Shown: positions 7,953 to 15,656 of the stretch, piece by piece | Position numbering within the stretch: position 1 is the first letter of the stretch | Layout: each line of letters begins with the position of its first letter | NCBI RefSeq assembly: GCF_000158475.2 | Contig: NZ_KI392031.1 | Location: 1,425,583 to 1,489,582 of the forward strand | Reading direction: 5' to 3' | DNA length: 64,000 nucleotides | Origin: Oxalobacter paraformigenes | GTDB taxonomy: Bacteria > Pseudomonadota > Gammaproteobacteria > Burkholderiales > Burkholderiaceae_D | Notes under the pieces: model-generated | The model's input: the letters and a program-made list of their open reading frames with translations, nothing else | Told to the model about the DNA's origin: nothing | Database searches by the model: none | Position numbers and translations under genes: made by a program

Positions 7953-8834
7953 CTATGTCACCATCTTTAAATTCCTTGTGACTTCCGCTCTGATGCGTGT
8001 ATAGGCTCTCTCGCCCCACTCCTGTCGGGCGTCGTCCCAGTCCGTTCCGCATATGCCTTCCGGATACGCCAGACCGCATTTCAGTATCTCAGCCGCTTCT
8101 TTTCCTTTCGTGATTCCAGGGTTGTGTGTCGTTTCGTGATCGTTGTCGGCGCAAATGACGGCCATGCCTGCCGTTTTTCTGGTTTTCGCTACGTCCACGA
8201 GGTTGGACGAATTGAAGCACACGACCACGGAAGCGGTCGGAATGCTTTGGTAAAGGGTCAGGCCGGTCGCGAAACCCTCGCAGAAACACGTCATAAGGCC
8301 TCGCGCCCGACGCAATTCGTAACTTGCCCCCTTGATCGGGCAGCGGTAGCGGAATTTCTTCTCCCCCTCTATGGAAATCGTCTGGACGCTCATCAACCGT
8401 CCGTTGGCGAACATCGGTATTACCAGCAAATCGCCGTCCCGTTTCAGGTGTTCGCAGCCGCGCATGGACAGCCCTTTGCGATCCAGATAGGGATGTTCTC
8501 CCCGGAGCGAAGGCAGTTTCCCAAAGTAGCGCCGACATGACGCCACGGCCTCGATACGCGCCCTCAGTTCGTTTTTTCGGCGCTCGGCAGCCTCTTGCTC
8601 CCTCTTGACTATTTCGGCGCGTGAGAGCGGTTTTGAAGGCTTGTCGTCCTGCCAGAACGCAGGCTCTGTCATGAGCGCGTGGTTTTGGGCAAATCCATAC
8701 GTTCCGAAGTACCGGACAGCTCCGTTGAGCTTTCTCGGCTTGTCGTCCGTCGGGTATCGTTTCCATACGCCCACGGGGGGAACCGTGTCAATGCGTATAC
8801 CAAGCCCGCGGCAGAAGTGCAGAAAGTCGCTCAT
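7953..8834 (-). CDS. Phage primase with Toprim domain
   Basis: A 293-residue protein starting at the ATG at 8834, preceded by AAGGAGG. An N-terminal segment with HPYLDRKGLSMRGCEHL is followed by a Toprim-type region: EGFATGLTLYQSIPTASVV carries the conserved Glu, and AVICADNDHETTHNP carries the DxD. This is the architecture of phage primases of the P4-alpha/gp-type Toprim_3 group, which make RNA primers for replication. The CHC2-type zinc finger may be missing, so it is a short form. Its start overlaps the helicase stop (ATGA), and the pair forms the replication module. Confidence 0.82.
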   Translation of the reverse strand: MSDFLHFCRGLGIRIDTVPPVGVWKRYPTDDKPRKLNGAVRYFGTYGFAQNHALMTEPAFWQDDKPSKPLSRAEIVKREQEAAERRKNELRARIEAVASCRRYFGKLPSLRGEHPYLDRKGLSMRGCEHLKRDGDLLVIPMFANGRLMSVQTISIEGEKKFRYRCPIKGASYELRRARGLMTCFCEGFATGLTLYQSIPTASVVVCFNSSNLVDVAKTRKTAGMAVICADNDHETTHNPGITKGKEAAEILKCGLAYPEGICGTDWDDARQEWGERAYTRIRAEVTRNLKMVT

Positions 8835-10321
8835 GCGGCCCTCCTTTTCTGCATCGCCTTGGCATACCGGATATTCAAGTGCTTGATTTTCCGGCCGACC
8901 TGATCGGTGACTTCGGGCGCTGGCTCGGTGTCGTAAAACTTTTTGAGCGGCCACGTTCCGGTGATGTTCCGGAACATCGCCAGCGCGAATTTTTCGGCTT
9001 TCGCTGCGTCTTTATGCAACAGCGCATAGCGGACTATCTGCGGCCACAGCTCGACAGTCAATTCCTGCCTTGCGCCGGACGCAATCAGTTCCTGAAGTGT
9101 TCCTGCCCTGTGAACAACGTCCGACTTCCGTTTCGGGTATTCGTGGCCGCAGTTCGGGCAGAATGGCGAGGCAGCGTGCAACGCCTTGCAGGTCGGACAT
9201 GTCATGTATTTGTCTTCGATGTCTTCGGGATTTTTCTTCTTCCGGGTTTTCTGCTTGCCGTCGTCCAGCTCAGTTGCTCCGCTTTGGAAGAATCCCTGCA
9301 TCTCATCCATGAAGCGCAGACAATTGCCTGAATGATCGAGAACGATGCACTCTTTTTTGTCCGGATGAATCCTAAGCCCGCGCCCGAAGAGCTGTATGTG
9401 CTCTGCCAGCGAATTGCGCAGGGGGCGGGCCATGATAATGCACTCAACGTCTGGCACGTCAAAACCTTTGGTCGCGGCAGTCACGGTGATTAGCCCGCGA
9501 TAAACGCTTTCCGGCTTCCGGAACTCCTCGACGATTTCCCGACGCTCCTCATCGGACGTTTTGTATGTATAGTTTGCACACAAGATACCGGCGGCCATGA
9601 ACTGGCGCTGCAGCTCTTCCGCGTGTGCCGTGTTGACACCTGCACAAATGAATTTCTTGCCGTTGCAGTGCTCGAGATACTCCTTGACGCAATCGCCTAC
9701 GACTTCAAGCGCCCGTTTCGATGTTTCCTTTTCTTCCCATTCGCCCGCCACTACGCGGACACCTTCCATATCCGGTTCCTTGCAAGCATATATCCGGTAT
9801 CCGGACAAAAAGCCCTCGTCGATTAATGCCTGCGTAGAGGTGACATTGACAAGGTTGTCATACAACTTGCCAAGACCTTTGGTAAAAGGCGTGGCGGTCA
9901 ATCCGACAACGTTAGAGTTTCGATTTGAAATGCGCTTTTTAACGGTTTCGGAAATCGTGTGACATTCGTCGATGATGATAAGGTCGGCGTCCGGCCATTG
10001 CCGCCGCGCCAACGTCTGTGCGCTTGCGATCTGGATAGGTTCATACAGGCGCGTCCGCCAGTGATTGCCCTGGATCACGCCGTGGTCTATCCCGTATTCG
10101 TCGAAACGCAATGACGTCTGATCGATCAGGTTGATTCTGTCACAGACGAAAACCGCCCGTTTTCCCTTGTTTCGGCATTCTTGTATCAGACTGGCCCCTA
10201 TAAGGGTCTTTCCGGCTCCGGTAGGAGCACACAGAATTTGGTTTTTGAACCCCCCACGCACCCCGTCGCGCAATCTTTCGATTGCGTCGAGCTGGTATGG
10301 ACGGAGTTCGATAGGCCTCAT
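8831..10321 (-). CDS. Phage SF2 DEAD/DEAH-box helicase
   Basis: A 496-residue superfamily 2 helicase. Motif Q-like RPYQLDAIERL and Walker A APTGAGKT lie near residues 7-40, DECH near 117, TATPF near 140, and motif VI QLFGRGLRIHP near 315. A four-cysteine zinc ribbon (CPTCKAL...CPNCGHEYP) follows near 375-400. This matches phage helicases that work with the adjacent primase in DNA replication, likely at a fork or an origin bubble. The gene overlaps the primase and the ParB-like gene by 4 bases at each end. Confidence 0.9.
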   Translation of the reverse strand: MRPIELRPYQLDAIERLRDGVRGGFKNQILCAPTGAGKTLIGASLIQECRNKGKRAVFVCDRINLIDQTSLRFDEYGIDHGVIQGNHWRTRLYEPIQIASAQTLARRQWPDADLIIIDECHTISETVKKRISNRNSNVVGLTATPFTKGLGKLYDNLVNVTSTQALIDEGFLSGYRIYACKEPDMEGVRVVAGEWEEKETSKRALEVVGDCVKEYLEHCNGKKFICAGVNTAHAEELQRQFMAAGILCANYTYKTSDEERREIVEEFRKPESVYRGLITVTAATKGFDVPDVECIIMARPLRNSLAEHIQLFGRGLRIHPDKKECIVLDHSGNCLRFMDEMQGFFQSGATELDDGKQKTRKKKNPEDIEDKYMTCPTCKALHAASPFCPNCGHEYPKRKSDVVHRAGTLQELIASGARQELTVELWPQIVRYALLHKDAAKAEKFALAMFRNITGTWPLKKFYDTEPAPEVTDQVGRKIKHLNIRYAKAMQKRRAA

Positions 10322-11277
10322 TTTCCAAGTGCCTTTCTGACCGTTTCGACAATCGTGCTGAAATCCCTGTTGCCGACCATGTCACCAATTTCCAGAAGCC
10401 TACTGGTGGCATACCGCGCAGACTTTTCCGCCTGTCCTTTTATTGCCGTCAGTGTGTCGATCTGACGGGAAAGTGTGGCGTTCAGCTCTTGCAGACGGGC
10501 GATTTCGGCGTCCTTATCGTCTTTTGTCAGTGATTCGATTTTTCTGTGCAGCAGATCGTTTTCGCGTTGGGTTTCGTCGATCAGCTCTTCCAGCGTCGGG
10601 CCGTCCGACATAGCTTCCTCTATGAACGCCCGATCCTTTTCCGCTTGCGTCTGCGGCTCGGCTTCCGGCTTCTTCGCCGGTTTGACGGTCTGATAGGCCT
10701 GATTGATCGAGATTTCACCGGAACGCGCCTTTTCAATGATTTCCGGTTCTGCTTTCTCGAGAATTTTCTCGACGCGCTGGATCGTGTCTTTGCCCACCTG
10801 CGCTTTTTTTGCGAGTATCTCGACAGTTTTCAGCCCTTTTTCCCGAGGTGCCGAATTCAGCACCTCGGTATTCGTAGATATTTTTTGACTTTCAGTAAAA
10901 TTCTGGGCGTTTCCTGCGTTCTGCTTGAGATTTTGCCGGGAACGTTCTTTCGCCCGTTCCTCGATGTACGGTTTGACCTTCAGGGCCATTTCTGCACGCG
11001 CGAACGGTTCGAGATTGCGTCGGCCAAGCTGGTTTTCGTACATCCAAATGAAGGCTTCGGCGCGGGTGCGCACAGAGGAGACCTCGACCGTGGCGAATGG
11101 GATGTTGTTCTCGGTGCATATCCGATACCGGTTATGCCCGTCGAGTATGGTGCCATTCCAGACGGAAATCGGTTCCCTGCATCCGTCCGCGAGGATGTTT
11201 GCTTTCAGGCGTGCATAGTCCATCGCGTCCAGAGGCGGGATGAAGGCTTCAAATTCCTGATCAATCGTCAGATTCAT
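10318..11277 (-). CDS. ParB N-terminal domain protein
   Basis: A 319-residue protein with a ParB/Srx-type N-terminal domain: DYARLKANILADGC, GTILDGHNRYRIC (the typical box) and FIWMYENQLGRRNL. A central region KAQVGKDTIQRVEKIL looks like a helix-turn-helix, and the C-terminal third is a charged coiled coil (about residues 215-290). In phages such proteins lie in the early replication operon, but their role is not settled; CTP-dependent DNA sliding or partition-like regulation are family-based possibilities. It is the second gene after cro in the leftward operon. Confidence 0.8.
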   Translation of the reverse strand: MNLTIDQEFEAFIPPLDAMDYARLKANILADGCREPISVWNGTILDGHNRYRICTENNIPFATVEVSSVRTRAEAFIWMYENQLGRRNLEPFARAEMALKVKPYIEERAKERSRQNLKQNAGNAQNFTESQKISTNTEVLNSAPREKGLKTVEILAKKAQVGKDTIQRVEKILEKAEPEIIEKARSGEISINQAYQTVKPAKKPEAEPQTQAEKDRAFIEEAMSDGPTLEELIDETQRENDLLHRKIESLTKDDKDAEIARLQELNATLSRQIDTLTAIKGQAEKSARYATSRLLEIGDMVGNRDFSTIVETVRKALGK

Positions 11278-11546
11278 TCCCCTTCCTCCTCCGTCCGTTC
11301 ACGGGCTTCTTTTTCCATGAATTCGATGTCTCGAGCAGTCCAATAATTCATCCAGCTATCCGGAAACATCTTTTTCAGAGAAACAGCACCATGCGTTGCG
11401 TCGAAAATCCGCCTGCCATATCCCTCAGGAAGACGGCTTTTCCCCTCCTTGATTTGCCAAGCAAAAGACACGGGCATGTCTATCGCTCTAGAGAGCTTCG
11501 TCAGTCCACCGCAAATCTGTATTGCCTTATTGAATTCTTCAATCAT
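11274..11546 (-). CDS. Cro/YdaS-like repressor
   Basis: A 90-residue helix-turn-helix protein (CGGLTKLSRAIDMPVSFAWQIKEGKSRLP) of the YdaS/Cro type. It is transcribed leftward from the operator region, opposite the cI gene, exactly where cro is expected. A TATACT element lies only a few bases before the ATG, so the leader is very short. It probably competes with the repressor for the 11-bp palindromes and starts the early leftward operon. Confidence 0.82.
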   Translation of the reverse strand: MIEEFNKAIQICGGLTKLSRAIDMPVSFAWQIKEGKSRLPEGYGRRIFDATHGAVSLKKMFPDSWMNYWTARDIEFMEKEARERTEEEGE

Positions 11547-11556
11547 ACAGAGAGTA

Positions 11557-11615
11557 TAGCGCGACTATATTAAAAATGGAAGTCAAACTATACTTTTTTT
11601 ATTTTAGCATTACTA
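11557..11615. promoter_or_regulatory. OR-like operator array (three 11-bp palindromes)
   Basis: Between cro and cI lie TAGCGCGACTA (11557-11567), AAGTCAAACTA (11580-11590) and TAGCATTACTA (11605-11615), all close to TAGYNNNRCTA, with centres 23 and 25 bases apart. The same palindrome recurs three times at 14144-14201. TATACT boxes face both directions (11589-11594 rightward; rightmost leftward box next to the cro start). The last site touches the cI start codon, so the repressor probably represses its own gene as well. Confidence 0.75.
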
Positions 11616-11616
11616 T

Positions 11617-12324
11617 ATGAGCAAAGAAAAAATGGAAGATGCCGCTCGTTTGAGAAAGCTTTTCGAGACGGTAAAAAACAGAGCAAAATTCGCAAGAGAT
11701 TATGATGTTCCTGGCGGATCAGCGATGATCTACCAACACATCAACGGCATTACGCCTATCGGGTTGGATGCTGCTTTGGCTTATATGCGAGGATTTGGCT
11801 GCCGAATGGAAGATATAAGTCCGTCCCTTGCAAAAAAAGCAAAGCTTTTTTCTGATACCCCCAAAGAACCACAATCACCCTCAGAAGATGAATATTTCCT
11901 TGTCCCGATTCTCGATGTACACGCTGCGTGCGGGAACGGACATTTCAACGATCAGGTGCTTGTGGAAGGCGGTTTTGCCCTGCCGAAGGTCATGCTGCAT
12001 GACCTAGGCGTGCCAGAGGGAGAGGGACGCATTATCCATGCGAAGGGTAACAGCATGGCTCCAACGATTCAGGACGGTGCAGTAGTCCTAATCAATCTGG
12101 CAGACAGGGAACCGATGATGAGCAAAGTGTATGCCGTTTGCTTGCCGCATGAAGGTCTCGTCCTGAAACGCCTGACTTATGAATATAACGAGGCTGCGGG
12201 GACGTCCGTATGGATGATGAAGAGCGACAGTCCAGACAAGCACCAGCATCCGGACAGGCGTTTGCCGCCTGATGAATCGACGATCATCGTTGGGCGGGCG
12301 GTATGGTATGGCAACAGGCTATAA
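11617..12324 (+). CDS. CI-type phage repressor with LexA/S24 peptidase domain
   Basis: A 235-residue repressor. Residues 1-70 form the DNA-binding domain (KNRAKFARDYDVPGG, MIYQHINGITPIGLDAA). Residues ~95-235 form the S24 autoprotease: a cleavage-type site AACGNG near residue 108, the catalytic serine in GNSMAPT near 147 and the catalytic lysine in LVLKRLTYEY near 184. RecA-stimulated self-cleavage is expected for this family, so the prophage should be SOS-inducible as well as antirepressor-inducible. No good ribosome site precedes the ATG, and an operator abuts it. Divergent from cro. Confidence 0.92.
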   Translation: MSKEKMEDAARLRKLFETVKNRAKFARDYDVPGGSAMIYQHINGITPIGLDAALAYMRGFGCRMEDISPSLAKKAKLFSDTPKEPQSPSEDEYFLVPILDVHAACGNGHFNDQVLVEGGFALPKVMLHDLGVPEGEGRIIHAKGNSMAPTIQDGAVVLINLADREPMMSKVYAVCLPHEGLVLKRLTYEYNEAAGTSVWMMKSDSPDKHQHPDRRLPPDESTIIVGRAVWYGNRL

Positions 12325-12353
12325 TTGACCATTCGCAATAGCGACTATATACT
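12325..12353 (+). promoter_or_regulatory. Near-consensus promoter of the toxin-antitoxin pair
   Basis: TTGACC (12325-12330), a 17-base spacer and TATACT (12348-12353) form a strong sigma-70 promoter that begins directly after the cI stop codon. The toxin ATG is only ten bases past the -10 box, so the transcript has almost no leader. The spacer contains TAGCGACTATA, a shortened version of the phage operator palindrome, so repression by CI or by the antitoxin is possible. Confidence 0.7.
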
Positions 12354-12363
12354 GCGACATATA

Positions 12364-12756
12364 ATGATTGAAATATATGAAGGCGATTACTTCGAGGCCG
12401 ATCTATCCGGACTAAGCGAGTGTGACCTTATCAATGCATTTCTTGATGAACTGGAAAATTCTCCAAAAGTACTGGACGAATTGACAAAATGGAGTGCTGA
12501 ACATAACAGTAATCCCATGTTCAATGTAAAAGCCATTGTCGCATTTCAAAACAAAGGGTTCAACCTGTACCGAATAAGGCCATTAGCAAAAAGAATAAAC
12601 AAATACAGAATCATATACGCATACAATGGTCAAAGAGATGAAATATATCTTTTGGCCATAGTAAAAAAAGAGGAATACAACTATGAACCCGACGACCCAA
12701 TTTCGCAGCGTATTTTTGACGAATACGATGAGCTTGAGCTTCCCAAATATCATTGA
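12364..12756 (+). CDS. RelE/HigB-like toxin
   Basis: A 130-residue protein starting at the ATG at 12364 (a TTG 39 bases upstream lies inside the promoter and is unlikely). The central part, NLYRIRPLAKRINKYRIIYAY followed by DEIYLLAIVKKEEYNYEP, has the beta-strand pattern of RelE/Gp49-type mRNA interferases. The following gene encodes an XRE antitoxin and overlaps it by 74 bases, in the toxin-first order of higBA. It lies next to cI and so would be expressed in the lysogen. Catalytic residues cannot be fixed by eye. Confidence 0.7.
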   Translation: MIEIYEGDYFEADLSGLSECDLINAFLDELENSPKVLDELTKWSAEHNSNPMFNVKAIVAFQNKGFNLYRIRPLAKRINKYRIIYAYNGQRDEIYLLAIVKKEEYNYEPDDPISQRIFDEYDELELPKYH

Positions 12757-13168
12757 AAAACGCGAATCTACATCTGAAAGCGTTTTTTTGAGAAGTGAAG
12801 ATATCGTTGTTATGAAAAAAATGCCGCGGCGCCTTAAAAGGCAATGGCTGGAAGCGAACGACCCATCATATAAAAGGAGAATGGAAAAAGCGCGCCGTGA
12901 GCTTTCCGAAAGCCTGGAAGAAATAACCCTCCAGAAATTGAGATTATCAAAAGGACTGTCCCAAACACAATTGGCAAAACTTGTCGGCACCACGCAACCA
13001 CACTTGGCAAAAATCGAAGCCAGACAAGTTTCTATATATGGCGAAACATTGAAGAGACTGGCCGACGTACTGGATGTGGAAATGGAAACGATTTACGAAT
13101 TGACAAGAAAAGCAGAAACGATCGACACAAAAGAATCAGAAGACAACACTAATTATTTCAGCTTTTAA
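12683..13168 (+). CDS. XRE-family antitoxin (HigA-like)
   Basis: A 161-residue protein. The start at 12683 has an AGAGGA site about 8 bases upstream but lies deep inside the toxin gene; an internal ATG at 12812 (MKKMPRRLKR) would give 118 residues. A clear XRE helix-turn-helix follows: ITLQKLRLSKGLSQTQLAKLV, GTTQPHLAKIEAR, LKRLADVLDVEME. Partner of the toxin before it and probable autorepressor of the promoter at 12325. The acidic, low-complexity tail (KESEDNTNYF) is unremarkable. Confidence 0.78.
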   Translation: MNPTTQFRSVFLTNTMSLSFPNIIEKRESTSESVFLRSEDIVVMKKMPRRLKRQWLEANDPSYKRRMEKARRELSESLEEITLQKLRLSKGLSQTQLAKLVGTTQPHLAKIEARQVSIYGETLKRLADVLDVEMETIYELTRKAETIDTKESEDNTNYFSF

Positions 13169-13170
13169 TC

Positions 13171-13593
13171 ATGAAAAATATCGTCTGCATTTTTTCTGAT
13201 GATTTCCGGCGCGAGCTTGGTGGAAAACATTCATTAATAGGTATCTACGGCGACACCCTTAATATTAATAGCAATCAACAGGTGTTGCCAAAATTAAGCG
13301 CTACTGTCTATTTCCGGACCGATGTTTCTGATATGGACGGAGTTAATCATTTATCCATTAATATAAAATTAAACGGAAACGTCATCGCAAAAAATGAATT
13401 GCCAGAAAAATACTTAAAAGAATCTATTGAAAAAACTAAAGAAAATTTTGGGAATATATTTTCCGGGGTGTATAACTGCAATCTTCTCCTCATCCCCATT
13501 CCAGAAGAGCTCAATACTATTGAGGCTGAAGTAATGTTGAACCATGAAGTAGCATACGTTCAAAAGCTGACTGTTAACATTACAAAAAAATAG
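13171..13593 (+). CDS. DUF6941-like protein
   Basis: A 140-residue protein starting 3 bases after the antitoxin stop, so probably co-transcribed. The opening IVCIFSDDFRREL, then GKHSLIGIYGDTLNI and PKLSATVYFRTDVSDMDG, resembles the DUF6941 family, whose members are small soluble beta-rich proteins of unknown role found in many Proteobacteria. AT-rich compared with flanking phage genes, which together with its place in the lysogeny region suggests a moron. The family call is from memory of the motif and is moderate. Confidence 0.55.
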   Translation: MKNIVCIFSDDFRRELGGKHSLIGIYGDTLNINSNQQVLPKLSATVYFRTDVSDMDGVNHLSINIKLNGNVIAKNELPEKYLKESIEKTKENFGNIFSGVYNCNLLLIPIPEELNTIEAEVMLNHEVAYVQKLTVNITKK

Positions 13594-13666
13594 TAAAAAA
13601 TGGAACCACTATTAGAAAGATTTAAATGAAGCCCTGAAATAAAAGGGATTGAGACCACAATTACCG

Positions 13667-14047
13667 TCAAGATTCACGAGAATACCCTTGCTCAACTGAT
13701 TTTCGCCATAAATCAGAATCAAAACATGGGTCAGTCTCTGAAAGACAAGCTAATTTCTGATTTGAAATCACTTCCGGGTAAGACCATAGTGTCCCTCTCA
13801 ACACAGCTAATTGCTGCGGCACTTTCTCAGCCGGAGAAATTAACTTCCTTGCTTCAAAGTGTTTCCCATCTCCGTTAAATATAATATAGCCGACCGTTTC
13901 CCCCATAGATGTGCCCAACTGGACAGCAAATTCCTTGAGGCCAAGATCGCAGTTCAGTTGGAACAAAACATTGTTCTTGACTGCGATATCCGGGATCAAC
14001 TCCACTTTCGTCACCCGTTCTGTTGACAAATCACGCTTCGATAACAT
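13667..14047 (-). CDS. Phage protein of unknown function
   Basis: A 126-residue protein transcribed leftward from the second operator block. The ATG at 14047 follows a strong GGAGGAGG site; a GTG at 14062 is also in frame. Segments VKNNVLFQLNCDLGLKEF and GETVGYIIFNGDGKHFEA suggest alternating beta strands. Convergent with the DUF6941-like gene. The family is not recognised. Its start, facing the operator array, suggests control by the phage repressor. Confidence 0.6.
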   Translation of the reverse strand: MLSKRDLSTERVTKVELIPDIAVKNNVLFQLNCDLGLKEFAVQLGTSMGETVGYIIFNGDGKHFEARKLISPAEKVPQQLAVLRGTLWSYPEVISNQKLACLSETDPCFDSDLWRKSVEQGYSRES

Positions 14048-14143
14048 CACTTCCTCCTCCACAATACAGATCGTATTCGCAGGCGATTACTGTCATTTAC
14101 CCTACTCCTCAAAATTGACCTATATCAATTTTATCAAAAATAG

Positions 14144-14201
14144 TAGTAAAACTTTAAATTATATGTAGTTTCACTATTGCATATTTAATATAGTAAAACT
14201 A
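14144..14201. promoter_or_regulatory. OL-like operator array (three 11-bp palindromes)
   Basis: TAGTAAAACTT (14144-14154), TAGTTTCACTA (14166-14176) and TAGTAAAACTA (14191-14201) repeat the TAGYNNNRCTA palindrome of the cI-cro region, with centres 22 and 25 bases apart against 23 and 25 there. The last copy overlaps the -10 region of the promoter at 14177-14205 and the middle one abuts its -35 box, so binding would block it. This is the layout of a second repressor-controlled operator. Confidence 0.75.
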
Positions 14202-14205
14202 TAAT
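14177..14205 (+). promoter_or_regulatory. Early rightward promoter of the recombination/excision operon
   Basis: TTGCAT (14177-14182), a 17-base spacer and a perfect TATAAT (14200-14205). It precedes the 14242 gene and the long plus-strand operon that ends at the integrase. Two of the three operator palindromes overlap or touch it. Confidence 0.78.
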
Positions 14206-14241
14206 TACTCCATCAGCTAAACGAAATGATGGAGCAAGGAA

Positions 14242-14667
14242 ATGATCGGAGAAAGCGTCTATGACTATGTCGACTACGGCGACGAAGACCTTTTTTCAGG
14301 TGCTTATGTGTCCGCGCACATTGAGGCGCGGGCGGAATACATAAGAGACTTCCCGGGGATTGTCGCAGAAGAAGTCGCGGTTGATCGCTCTGACATGTTC
14401 CGGGATTTGCTTGAAGAAACCATGATCGGACGAAAAGAATCCCTACCGGTGTTGCGTGATGCGATGCTCGCTGATATGGGCACCACTGAAATATTTAATT
14501 GCGTCAAAAATGCATATCTCTCCGAAATATCCGCCTTTCTGAAAACTAAAGATTGTGACAGCGCTTTTACCGTTGTCTCTGGATTGATTACAAAAGCCGC
14601 TTATAACGCGGCAGAAAAAGAGCTGGAAGCAGATGCGGACGAAATGCTGAAAGAACTTGAGAACTGA
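14242..14667 (+). CDS. Acidic phage early protein of unknown function
   Basis: A 141-residue, strongly acidic protein and first gene of the rightward early operon, with an AAGGAA site before the ATG. It opens MIGESVYDYVDYGDEDLF; the C-terminal half is helical and ends ELEADADEMLKELEN. Its charge and position recall phage proteins that bind host nucleases or mimic DNA, but no motif supports a specific role. Confidence 0.65.
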   Translation: MIGESVYDYVDYGDEDLFSGAYVSAHIEARAEYIRDFPGIVAEEVAVDRSDMFRDLLEETMIGRKESLPVLRDAMLADMGTTEIFNCVKNAYLSEISAFLKTKDCDSAFTVVSGLITKAAYNAAEKELEADADEMLKELEN

Positions 14668-14731
14668 TTTCCTTTTGTGCGTTGGTTCCAGTTTCCGGGT
14701 CTGGGGAAAACCGGTTTCTTAGGGAAATGAA

Positions 14732-15398
14732 ATGAGCGAAGAAAACAAAAAATACGAACTCCTGCAAGACGATACGGTTACGACGCCATCGGGAGAAACG
14801 CTGTATCGAATTAAGGCGCTTGTCGCAATAGGGCTGTTAGTTTCTCCGGGAGAGCTCGGAGGCTATGTTGAGAGTACACAAAACCTTGATATATACGGCA
14901 ATGCGTGGGTGGCCGGCAATGCGTGGGTGTCCGGCAATGCGCGGGTGTTCGGCAATGCGCGGGTGTACGGCGATGCGTGGGTGTTCGGCAATGCGTGGGT
15001 GTTCGGCAATGCGCGGGTGTACGGCGATGCGCGGGTGTACGGCGATGCGTGGGTGTTCGGCAATGCGCGGGTGTACGGCGATGCGTGGGTGTTCGGCAAT
15101 GCGTGGGTGTTCGGCAATGCGCGGGTGTCCGGCAATGCGCGGGTGTACGGCGATGCGTGGGTGTTCGGCAATGCGCGGGTGTACGGCGATGCGTGGGTGT
15201 TCGGCAATGCGTGGGTGTTCGGCAATGCGCGGGTGTCCGGCAATGCGCGGGTGTTCGGCAATGCGCGGATGTTTCTTCGGAACACTGGAACAATTCCGGG
15301 CGGCGGTAAAAGAAAAACATGGCCGAAATAAATACGGCAGACACTACCTAAGGATAATCAGAACAGCGGAAATCTGGTTTGAGGAAGAAGATGAGTAA
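14732..15398 (+). pseudogene. YdcK-like left-handed beta-helix protein, frameshifted after the repeat array
   Basis: The N-terminus (KYELLQDDTVTTPSGETLYR, IKALVAI, GELGGYVES) and the following hexapeptide repeats (GNARVF, GDAWVF, GNARVY) match YdcK-like phage proteins, thought to form a left-handed beta-helix. After the 21st repeat this frame reads an unrelated tail and stops at 15331. The family's conserved ending, GCFFGTLEQFRAAVKEKHG and NKYGRHYLRIIRTA, lies in the next frame and stops at 15398. The array has therefore lost frame with its C-terminal domain, probably by slippage at about 15265-15275. The 15398 stop overlaps the next start, which marks the longer version as ancestral. Translation in the repeat frame would give 199 residues. 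Confidence 0.75.
14897..15274 (+). repeat. 21 x 18-bp in-frame tandem repeat
   Basis: Twenty-one near-identical 18-bp units of the type GGCAATGCGCGGGTGTTC run without interruption, each encoding one GNAxVx or GDAxVx hexapeptide. Most units differ only at a few positions, so the array is recent or is being homogenised. No unit contains a stop in several frames on either strand, which creates long spurious reading frames here. Confidence 0.95.
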
Positions 15399-15489
15399 AA
15401 CCAAAGAACTGATGTGGGGAATTGGTTGGGGACTATTCATCGGCCTGTTCTGGGTTGCCGCGGAAATCATCAGAGGAGCAATAGCATGA
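15391..15489 (+). CDS. Small membrane protein (32 aa)
   Basis: The start at 15391 overlaps the end of the YdcK-like gene and the stop overlaps the next start (ATGA). The product MSKTKELMWGIGWGLF...REGI-type small protein has one hydrophobic span (GLFIGLFWVAAEII) and a positively charged N-terminus. AGGAAGAAG upstream can serve as ribosome site. Coupling on both sides makes it likely to be real. Function unknown. Confidence 0.55.
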   Translation: MSKTKELMWGIGWGLFIGLFWVAAEIIRGAIA

Positions 15490-15656
15490 CACTTGCACAA
15501 GCTAAAAACTATCTCGGCGACACTTACATCCTGTCGCCCGAATATCGACGGGAAGACAATCCGGCGCATGACTACAGGGAAGGGGCCTATTGGCTTCAGC
15601 CGGAAAACGTTGACGTGGCCCGACTGATCGCCTGCGAAAAAGGAGGTGCGGCATGA
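15486..15656 (+). CDS. Small phage protein (56 aa)
   Basis: Begins MTLAQAKNYLGDTYILS with AGAGGAG upstream; its stop overlaps the ATG of the ATPase gene. It is soluble and acidic and I do not recognise the family. Translational coupling supports the call. Confidence 0.6.
   Translation: MTLAQAKNYLGDTYILSPEYRREDNPAHDYREGAYWLQPENVDVARLIACEKGGAA

Noticed and set aside
13630-13665. A CRISPR-like segment (AAGGGATTGAGACC) after the DUF6941-like gene
   Set aside because: Only one copy is seen, with no spacer-sized repeats or cas genes anywhere in the window.
14811-15344. Long frames on both strands across the 18-bp repeats
   Set aside because: The repeat unit lacks stops in several frames, so these are by-products; only the GNAxVx frame matches a protein family.
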